The position numbers were made by a program, and so were the translations under genes. Source: Tardiphaga sp. (GTDB lineage: Bacteria; Pseudomonadota; Alphaproteobacteria; Rhizobiales; Xanthobacteraceae). Taken from it: a stretch of DNA of 64,000 nucleotides. The first letter of the stretch is position 1; each line of letters starts with the position of its first letter. Positions 56,417 through 64,000 of the stretch are shown here, piece by piece. Below the pieces are notes generated by a model. The model saw only the letters and a list, made by a program, of their open reading frames with translations, searched no databases and was not told the DNA's origin. The stretch is taken from NCBI GenBank assembly GCA_030147505.1, contig JASBVG010000094.1, positions 31,372-95,371 of the forward strand. The letters run 5' to 3'.

Positions 56417-56743
56417 CTACTTGAGTGACGAAAACGCCGTCGGCGCCAGAAACTGGCTGGTGATATTGGCGACGATCTGGCCGTCTTCCTCGGATCTCGC
56501 ACGCGCCGAGATCCAGTCGGGATCGGTCATGAAGGCGGCCCACAGCGTCTCGCGCTCCGCCAGCGATTCCCACTTCAGCATGTAAGTCAGGTCATTGTTC
56601 GACTCACCGATCACCGTCGTGAAGAAGCCCGCCTGGCGGATGCCGTGCTTCTCCCAGAGCTTCAACGTTGCCGTCTCGAACCGCTTGAGCAGTGCAGGCA
56701 GCCGGCCCGGCAGACAGCGGTAGATGCGCAATTCATAGATCAT
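56417..56743 (-). CDS. NIPSNAP-family protein
   Basis: The 108-residue protein starts MIYELRIYRCLPGRLPALLK, the signature NIPSNAP beginning (YELRxYxxxPGxxxxLL), and has the internal FFTTVIGESNNDLTYMLKWE. NIPSNAP proteins are dimeric alpha/beta-barrel domain proteins of poorly understood function. It is oriented on the minus strand upstream of kdsA with a 142-bp gap, and is divergent from the PAAR gene. Confidence 0.88.
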   Translation of the reverse strand: MIYELRIYRCLPGRLPALLKRFETATLKLWEKHGIRQAGFFTTVIGESNNDLTYMLKWESLAERETLWAAFMTDPDWISARARSEEDGQIVANITSQFLAPTAFSSLK

Positions 56744-56875
56744 CGCATTTGGTTCCTTCCCCTTTTGACGGCCTAGACCGGCCCTGGTGCATAGCTCGTC
56801 GCGGCATCGTCCCTTGCCCGCGCCGGTACAGGCTTACATCATGGGCCCCTTGGCGCAACCACACCCGGACCAAAG

Positions 56876-57190
56876 ATGCGACACACCGCCCTCTCCCTGT
56901 TCTTCACGATCACCCTGACCGCCGCAGCCATGGCGCAGCAACCCGGCCAGATCACGTCGGGGGCAACCGGCGTGACCGTGAATGGCAAGCCCGCCGCGCG
57001 CGTCGGCGACACCACCACGGACGGCAAGATCATCGAGGGCGCCAAGGGCGTCTATATCAACGGCAAGCCGGTGGCCGTGGTCGGCGGCAGCACCGAATGC
57101 GGCGCCAAAACCACCTCGGGCGCCACCGGCGTCTTCGTCAACGGCAAGCCCATGGCCCGCGCCGGCGACACTACATCGGGCTGCAAGTAA
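56876..57190 (+). CDS. Secreted PAAR-repeat-like protein lacking the usual metal ligands
   Basis: The 104-residue protein has a signal peptide (MRHTALSLFFTITLTAAAMA, cleaved before QQPGQ). It then consists of PAAR-type repeats: TSGATGVTVNGKPAARVGD, GAKGVYINGKPVAVVGG and TSGATGVFVNGKPMARAGD. Type VI spike-tip PAAR proteins normally bind zinc with three His and a Cys; this one has no His after the signal and only two Cys (ECG and SGC). No type VI genes are in the window. It is 6 bp upstream of the CHAT gene, so the two are surely cotranscribed. A cap or structural role in the periplasm is a guess. Confidence 0.75.
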   Translation: MRHTALSLFFTITLTAAAMAQQPGQITSGATGVTVNGKPAARVGDTTTDGKIIEGAKGVYINGKPVAVVGGSTECGAKTTSGATGVFVNGKPMARAGDTTSGCK

Positions 57191-57196
57191 GCGCAG

Positions 57197-59905
57197 ATGA
57201 CGTCGTTCTGCCAGACGCGCTGGATGGCGGGCGCAAGCCTCGCCTACCGGCTCGCGGTGGCTATCGCCGCGGGCGTCGTGGCGCTGTCCGTCACCCCGCA
57301 TATCACCCAGGCCCAGAGCCGCAAGACGCCGAGCGAGCGCGAATTCGTCGATCGCATCAATGACGCCTTCCGGCTGCTGCAGGCAGGCGACAGCGAAGGC
57401 GGACGCCTGCGCCTGAAAAACACACTGCGCGCCCTTGCCGAGAGCAACTTTACCGAGCTGACGATCCGCGCCTATCTCAACGCGGTCACGCTGTTCGAAC
57501 GCCGCCGCAATACCGCCACCGCCTCCGAACTGTTTGCCGATGCATCAAAGACCCGCGCCGCGCAGGAGACCGGCAGCGCTGCCGCCACATTCTGGTTCGA
57601 ATATGCGCGTTTCCTCAACCGCACCAACCAATACGAAGCCGGCATCCCCGTCGCCGCCGAGGCGCATAAGCGCATGCGTGCGATCTATGGTATGAATTCG
57701 CAGGAGGACATCGCGGGCGGCGATATTCTCGCCACCGTGCTCACCAATAACGGCGCCGTCGCCGCCGGCCTGAATCTTTCCGAAGAGATTTATCTCAACG
57801 CCAAGAAGGCACTCGGCGACCGCGTGCCGCTGACCTGGCGCACCGAGAACAACTATGCCGAAGCGCTGCGCATGGTCGGCCACCCCGATGTGGCGGCCAC
57901 CATCGACGAGCCCCTGCTAAAGCGGCGCATCGCGCATTACGGCATCGGCAGCATCCAGGCGCTGGTCAGCGCCAGCAATCTCGCGCTCAACCATCTCGCC
58001 ATGGGCAACGAGGCCGAGACGCTGAAGGCGCTCGATCTGCAGAAGCGAGCCGCTGCCGCGCTCGCCGATCCGACCTCCGAACATGTGGCGCAAGCGGAGG
58101 TCTGGATCAAATATACCAAGGCGTATTTTCATCCCGACCGGCGTCTGAGCGATGCCGATCTCGAAGCGATGGCTCGCGTGAAGGACTGGAATGGCGGGCC
58201 AGACATCTTGCGCATCAAGACCGCGCAGCTCGCCGCCGATCAATATGAGATGCGCGGCGACACGGAACGCGCCCTCGCGCTGCGCATCGACGCCTATCAG
58301 CGATCGCAGGCAACCATCGCCCAACAGCATCCGATGACATTCGACGCCCTGCTCGGCGTCGCCATGACGCGGATGAAGCGCGGCGACAGGGATACGCTCG
58401 CCACATTCAAGGACGTCGAGCAACAGTCGTTCCGCTGGATGCTGCGCGAGGTCGGCACCGCCGGCAACCGCTATGTCGCCGAGACCATGCGCAAACTCGC
58501 CGATGACATCCTGTATGAATTCGGCCGCTACGCCCTGCAGGAACCGACCGCTGCGCAGGCCTACGCCGAGGCCGTCACGCGCTGGAAGACTATGGAAGAC
58601 GGTGACCGCACCCTGCTCCGTCTCACCATCGATCGCCTCCCCGACGACGCGACCAGGGCGCTTGCGCAGACTGTGCTGCGCCTCTCCGGCCAGCAGCAGG
58701 AGCTGCTGTCATCCGGCAAGATCGACGGCGATGCGCGGCAGGTGCTGACCGAACTCCAGGAGGCCCGCAAGGCGCTTGCCGCGCGCATGGGTGAGAAAGC
58801 ACCGAACGGCCTCAAGCTGCCGACCATCGAGGACAAGCTCGAACCCGCAGATGCACTGGTGGATTTCTTCGTCAGCGGTCGCCGCAACCGCGTCACGCCC
58901 ATTGATCCGAAACCGGAGATGCGCCTGCAGGCGGTGATCCACCGCCATGGCAAATCGCCGTCGCTGGTCGATCTCGGCCCGCTCGACAATTTCCTTGGCG
59001 CCGATGTGACCTCTGCAGATCGCATGAAGACCTTCCGTCGCCTCTACGACACGTTGCTCGGCCCGCTGAAGCCGCAGCTCTCTGAGGTGAAGCGCCTGTT
59101 CCTGGTGCCCGACAGCGAACTTTACAGCCTGCCCTTCGCGATGCTGCAGGATGCCGGCGGCCGCTATCTCGACGAGATTTACGATACCCGCATCCTGACC
59201 CGCGCCGACGCGCTTTTCTTCGCCGATCACGACACCAAGCTCGCGGCGGGCAGCAAGGCGCTGCTGGTCGGCGGCCTCGATTATGCCGGCGCCGCCAATC
59301 AACTGCCCTCGACCAAAACCGAGATCGACACCGTCGAGAGCGATCTGAAAAAGCGCGGTCTCACCGTCACCAAGCTGGCCGGCGATGGCATCGGTGAGCC
59401 GCTCCTTCGCAACGATGCCAAGGGCGCATCGCTGATCCATCTCGCCACCCACGGCTTCTACAAGACCGCCACCGACCGCACCGACGCGCTCTGGCGTAGC
59501 GGCCTCGTTGCGTCCCGCCCCAATCTCAGCCGCCCGCCACAGCGCGACGACAATGACGGCGTGCTCTATGCCCACGAGCTGATGAACTGGGACCTGTCGT
59601 CGGCTGATCTGGTCGTGCTTTCCGCCTGTCAGACCGCCCTCGGCGATCCCAGCCGCGTCGGCAGCGTGCGCGGCCTCCCGACTGCACTCGCCATCGCCGG
59701 TGCACGCCGCTCGCTGCTGACACTGTGGGAAGTCTCGGACGAGGGTACGGCAAACTTCATGGCACGGTTCTATCAGGTGCTCGCCGACGACGGCCTCGAT
59801 TATGCGAGCGCCCTGCGCAAAGTTCGCATCGAGGCGATGCACGGGAAAATCAAGGCCGCCGACGATCCGTCGGTCTGGGCGGCTTTCGTGTTCTTCGAGA
59901 GCTGA
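57197..59905 (+). CDS. Exported CHAT-domain (caspase-like) protein with TPR-like helical region
   Basis: The 902-residue protein has a signal peptide (hydrophobic AVAIAAGVVALSVTP, cleaved near TQAQS). A long helical middle with TPR-like units follows at about residues 50-520 (for example EAGIPVAAEAHKRMRAIYG). A C-terminal CHAT protease domain covers about 580-902. His752 in LIHLATHGFYK and Cys811 in VVLSACQTALGD form the caspase dyad, so it appears active. CHAT proteins include proteases regulated by partner proteins; the PAAR-like gene 6 bp upstream is the obvious candidate partner. Between the domains a segment PEMRLQAVIHRHGKSPSLVD leads into the catalytic unit. It is the largest recent-looking pair of genes here with no known function. 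Confidence 0.85.
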   Translation: MTSFCQTRWMAGASLAYRLAVAIAAGVVALSVTPHITQAQSRKTPSEREFVDRINDAFRLLQAGDSEGGRLRLKNTLRALAESNFTELTIRAYLNAVTLFERRRNTATASELFADASKTRAAQETGSAAATFWFEYARFLNRTNQYEAGIPVAAEAHKRMRAIYGMNSQEDIAGGDILATVLTNNGAVAAGLNLSEEIYLNAKKALGDRVPLTWRTENNYAEALRMVGHPDVAATIDEPLLKRRIAHYGIGSIQALVSASNLALNHLAMGNEAETLKALDLQKRAAAALADPTSEHVAQAEVWIKYTKAYFHPDRRLSDADLEAMARVKDWNGGPDILRIKTAQLAADQYEMRGDTERALALRIDAYQRSQATIAQQHPMTFDALLGVAMTRMKRGDRDTLATFKDVEQQSFRWMLREVGTAGNRYVAETMRKLADDILYEFGRYALQEPTAAQAYAEAVTRWKTMEDGDRTLLRLTIDRLPDDATRALAQTVLRLSGQQQELLSSGKIDGDARQVLTELQEARKALAARMGEKAPNGLKLPTIEDKLEPADALVDFFVSGRRNRVTPIDPKPEMRLQAVIHRHGKSPSLVDLGPLDNFLGADVTSADRMKTFRRLYDTLLGPLKPQLSEVKRLFLVPDSELYSLPFAMLQDAGGRYLDEIYDTRILTRADALFFADHDTKLAAGSKALLVGGLDYAGAANQLPSTKTEIDTVESDLKKRGLTVTKLAGDGIGEPLLRNDAKGASLIHLATHGFYKTATDRTDALWRSGLVASRPNLSRPPQRDDNDGVLYAHELMNWDLSSADLVVLSACQTALGDPSRVGSVRGLPTALAIAGARRSLLTLWEVSDEGTANFMARFYQVLADDGLDYASALRKVRIEAMHGKIKAADDPSVWAAFVFFES

Positions 59906-59907
59906 GC

Positions 59908-59943
59908 CGTAGGGCGGACGAGCGAAGCGTAGTACGCCCTACG
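59908..59943. repeat. Short dispersed palindromic repeat, copy B
   Basis: CGTAGGGCG at 59908-59916 and CGCCCTACG at 59935-59943 are exact complements, around a core with GAGCGAAGCG, the same core as the element at 6044. It lies just past the stop of the CHAT gene and 10 bp from the convergent amidohydrolase stop, where it could act as a terminator. Confidence 0.78.
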
Positions 59944-59953
59944 ATGACCCATG

Positions 59954-61000
59954 CTATTTCTGCCTGAACCCAGTCAAAAACGAATCCAGACAATCCTGGA
60001 TCGCATCGATGCCGTAGCCGCCCTCCTGCACGACAAGTGTCGGCAGATCGAGCGATCTCATCTTCTCCCCGACGCTGCCAAAGTCCTTCGCATCGAGCTT
60101 GAAGATGCCGATCGGATCGTCGCGATGAGCATCGAAGCCCAGTGCAACCACCAGCGCGTCCGCACCAAAGGCACGAACGCGTTCGATCGCCTTATCGAGC
60201 GCGGCGTTCATCTCGGCGCCACCGGCGCCTGCAGGAAGCGGAAGATTGAGGTTGCAGCCCTCGCCGGCGCCATAGCCGGTCTCATTCGCAAAACCGGTAT
60301 AGAACGGCACGAAGTCGATGGGATCGCCATGGATCGAAATCGTCAACACGTCCGGCCGCGTGTAGAAGATCTGCTGCGTGCCGTCGCCGTGATGAATATC
60401 CACATCGATGATCGCGACCTTGCCGAAGCGGCTGCGCAGCCGCTGCGCCGCAATCGCGCTGTTGTTGAGATAGCAGAAGCCGGTGCCGCGATCGGCGCGG
60501 GCATGATGGCCTGACGGCCGACACAATGCGTAAGCCGCGCGATCACCCGCGAGGATCGCATCTGCGGCCGTTACCGCCGTTTCGGATGAACGCAGGATGG
60601 AACGCCAGCTGTCGGGTCCCATCGGCACCGAGAGATCGCCGAGATACCAGCCGACCTGGCCGATGAAGCCGGTGGCCGGGCAATCGGGCCGCGCCGTCTC
60701 CTCCACGCGCCCGCTCCAGTACGGGAAATATTGCGGCCACACTTCCGGTCCGTGATCGGGCAATTTCGCCCAGTTGTCCCATGCGCTTTCCAGAAATCGG
60801 ACATAAGCGGCCGTGTGCACCGTGAGCGCGGGCGCAGTCCCATACTCAGCCGGCATCTCGGGCTTGATGCCGTGACGCGCCAGCGCACCAAGCAAGCGTT
60901 CGGTGCGAACAGGCGAATCCTTGATGGGGACGAACTTGCCGTAGCGCATGAATTGCTGCGGCGCGTGGATCGCCTGGTCCGGATGATAGAAAGCACGCAT
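59954..61000 (-). CDS. Acetylpolyamine amidohydrolase / histone deacetylase-family protein
   Basis: The 348-residue zinc hydrolase of the HDAC superfamily removes acetyl groups from polyamines or lysine. PSGHHARADRG holds the paired catalytic His, DVDIHHGDGTQ the Asp-x-His metal ligands, and GFDAHRDDP the third Asp ligand; GGYGI follows near the end. The N-terminal part (MRAFYHPDQAIHAPQQFM, SAWDNW) and the order of blocks match acetylpolyamine amidohydrolases of the AphA type. ATG 61000 has AAGGAG upstream; in-frame codons to 61054 are not used. It is convergent with the CHAT gene. Confidence 0.9.
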   Translation of the reverse strand: MRAFYHPDQAIHAPQQFMRYGKFVPIKDSPVRTERLLGALARHGIKPEMPAEYGTAPALTVHTAAYVRFLESAWDNWAKLPDHGPEVWPQYFPYWSGRVEETARPDCPATGFIGQVGWYLGDLSVPMGPDSWRSILRSSETAVTAADAILAGDRAAYALCRPSGHHARADRGTGFCYLNNSAIAAQRLRSRFGKVAIIDVDIHHGDGTQQIFYTRPDVLTISIHGDPIDFVPFYTGFANETGYGAGEGCNLNLPLPAGAGGAEMNAALDKAIERVRAFGADALVVALGFDAHRDDPIGIFKLDAKDFGSVGEKMRSLDLPTLVVQEGGYGIDAIQDCLDSFLTGFRQK

Positions 61001-61167
61001 GGAAATCTCCTTCGATCGTGCCGATGAGTTAGCAGACCAGGCCATCATCGCCAACGCTTCCGCCCGACGGAAAACGCGGATGTGCCTCCCGCGATCAACG
61101 CCTCTCGACGTCTCCGATGTAAACGGTCAGACTTCGCATCGTCGTTCGCTCTCTGGAGATGTTGCTG

Positions 61168-62361
61168 ATGTCGTCTGCGCTGATGTCCGGTTTTCCGTCC
61201 CTCCCGACCGATCAGGTCTCCCTGGCCAACTGGCGCACCGGCCCTTTCAACAAATGGGCGTTTCATCATGTCCGCGATATCGTGCCGTCTGCCGATATCC
61301 CGAACGCAGGCGACGACGTCTGGCAATTCGAGTCTCGCCCAAGCGATCTCTCGTCATTGTCCGTCGAACATGATGGCATCAGCTATTCCATCGACGGACT
61401 GCTCGACGCGACCGACACGGACGGCGTCGCCATCCTGCATCGCGGCAAGGTGATCTTCGAGCGTTACGCCAATGGCATGAGCACGAACACGCCACACATC
61501 CTGATGTCGGTGTCGAAATCCATGACCGCACTTGTGGCGGGCATCCTTGTCGAGAAAGGTGTCCTCTCCCCGGAGCAACCGATCGTCTCGATCATTCCGG
61601 AGTTGCGCGGCTCGGTCTATTCCGACGCCACCGTGCGCCACGTGCTGGATATGCGCGTGGGGCTTCGGTTCGACGAGAACTATCTCGCGACTTCAGGCCC
61701 GATCGTCGAATATCGCAAATCGACCGGCTGGAATCCGCTCGGCCCCGGCGAGAGCCCGAGCGACCTGCGCAGCTTCCTGACCAGCCTCGGAGATCGCGAA
61801 AGTCCGGACAACGGCCCGTTCCACTATGTTTCTCCGAATTCCGACCTGCTCGGCTGGATCATCGAGCGCGCAAGCGGCAAGCGCTTTGCGGATCTGATGA
61901 GCACGCATGTTTGGCAGCCGATGGGCGCGCAATATCCCGCCTATGTCACCGTCGACCGTTTCGGAGCACCGCGCTGCGCGGGCGGCATCTGCACCACGGT
62001 CTTGGACCTCGCACGCGTCGGCCAGCTCATGCTGCAGGGTGGCAAGCGGAATGGCGCCTCGATCATCCCGTCGCAGTGGATCGAGGACATCTTCACGAAT
62101 GGTGATCCGGCAGCTTGGTCAGCCGGCGATCTCGCGCCCTATTTCGGCGGCCGCTCGATGCACTATCGCAACAAATGGTATGTGCTCAGAGATCGAAAGA
62201 TGGCGCTCGGCCTTGGCATTCACGGCCAGAACATCTTTGTCGAGCCGGCGAAGGAACTGGTGATTTCGAAGATGTCGTCGCAAGCGGCCCCGCTGGATGC
62301 AAAGCTGACGGAGCTGACGCTGCGTTTCGCAGAGGCGGTGAGCGATCACATCGGCCGGTAG
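61168..62361 (+). CDS. Serine hydrolase of the class C beta-lactamase fold, NylB-like
   Basis: The 397-residue protein resembles 6-aminohexanoate-dimer hydrolase (NylB) along its length. It has SLANWRTGPFNKWAFHHVRD at the start, the catalytic Ser114 and Lys117 in ILMSVSKSMT, a late HYVSPNSDLLGW with Tyr220, and GIHGQNIFVEP. NylB's Tyr170 position reads Phe168 here (GLRFDENY). It has no signal peptide. ATG 61168 has GGAG 9 bases upstream; ATG 61159 is three codons earlier. It may hydrolyse esters or small amides. It is divergent from the polyamine amidohydrolase. Confidence 0.85.
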   Translation: MSSALMSGFPSLPTDQVSLANWRTGPFNKWAFHHVRDIVPSADIPNAGDDVWQFESRPSDLSSLSVEHDGISYSIDGLLDATDTDGVAILHRGKVIFERYANGMSTNTPHILMSVSKSMTALVAGILVEKGVLSPEQPIVSIIPELRGSVYSDATVRHVLDMRVGLRFDENYLATSGPIVEYRKSTGWNPLGPGESPSDLRSFLTSLGDRESPDNGPFHYVSPNSDLLGWIIERASGKRFADLMSTHVWQPMGAQYPAYVTVDRFGAPRCAGGICTTVLDLARVGQLMLQGGKRNGASIIPSQWIEDIFTNGDPAAWSAGDLAPYFGGRSMHYRNKWYVLRDRKMALGLGIHGQNIFVEPAKELVISKMSSQAAPLDAKLTELTLRFAEAVSDHIGR

Positions 62362-62386
62362 CGGTGGCAAGCTGATCAAATCAGGT

Positions 62387-62414
62387 GGGCGGATTGGCAA
62401 AACGCAATCCGCCC
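62387..62414. repeat. Intergenic palindromic repeat, copy C, possible terminator
   Basis: GGGCGGATTG at 62387-62396 is exactly complementary to CAATCCGCCC at 62405-62414 with an 8-base loop. It lies between the convergent serine hydrolase and pyrG genes and is related in form to the dispersed elements at 6044 and 59908. Confidence 0.72.
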
Positions 62415-62421
62415 TCAACGA

Positions 62422-64000
<1,579 letters not shown>

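Noticed and set aside
56876-57190. Type VI secretion spike from the PAAR-like gene
   Set aside because: It has a signal peptide, lacks the metal-binding His residues and has no VgrG, Hcp, Tss or effector domains nearby.

Overview
This is a 64 kb chromosomal stretch of a GC-rich alphaproteobacterium, most likely in the Bradyrhizobium/Afipia/Rhodopseudomonas group (Nitrobacteraceae). The assignment rests on gene content and order: glnII (type II glutamine synthetase) beside a DUF2735 gene, the pdhA-pdhB-pdhC-lpdA block with lipoyl domains on both E1-beta and E2, ftsB upstream of pdhA, the aminotransferase-hom-glpX-recJ block, and the short palindromic repeats typical of these genomes. This is inference; no database was searched. 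No rRNA, tRNA, CRISPR array, prophage or intact insertion sequence was seen. Most of the window is core chromosome.

Layout. 1-10.2 kb: a fumarase/PcaB-family lyase divergent from a GntR/HutC regulator, then on the minus strand recJ, an AT-rich secreted orphan, a HAD dehalogenase-like protein, a GNAT acetyltransferase, glpX, hom and an alanine/LL-DAP-type aminotransferase. 10.3-16.5 kb: a small lipoprotein divergent from PHA synthase (phaC), a large autotransporter and a MAPEG-like protein. 16.5-21.2 kb is a nitrogen and arginine section: glutaminase, DUF2735, glnII behind a sigma-54 promoter, then argC with a PaiB-like gene. 21.4-31.7 kb: a Tat-exported metallo-hydrolase, DedA, an exported TPR-caspase protein, ChrA, a small membrane histidine protein, parE, two tandem SDRs and an exported amidohydrolase. 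31.7-36.9 kb: an RND pump with its adaptor, and xthA. 36.9-39.4 kb is a looser region with a glucosaminidase-domain protein, a Sel1-repeat protein and an unrecognised ORF.

39.4-45.7 kb encodes pyruvate dehydrogenase (lpdA, pdhC, DUF5076, pdhB, pdhA) and ftsB. 45.7-51.7 kb holds an FMN reductase, an MFS transporter, an MDR oxidoreductase, a methyltransferase and two alpha/beta-hydrolases. 51.8-56.7 kb: eno, queF, a cupin, an MFS transporter, kdsA and NIPSNAP. 56.9-59.9 kb: a secreted PAAR-like protein followed 6 bp later by an exported CHAT protease-like protein. 60-64 kb: an acetylpolyamine amidohydrolase, a NylB-like serine hydrolase and pyrG, which runs off the right edge.

Points that stand out: the secreted PAAR-CHAT pair; an amber codon that appears to truncate the DUF5076 gene inside the pdh operon; a Cys in place of the nucleophile Ser of a membrane alpha/beta-hydrolase; a possible Arg-rich leader peptide upstream of paiB-argC; strong palindromes upstream of pdhA and between the lyase and the GntR gene; and several families of dispersed palindromic repeats.
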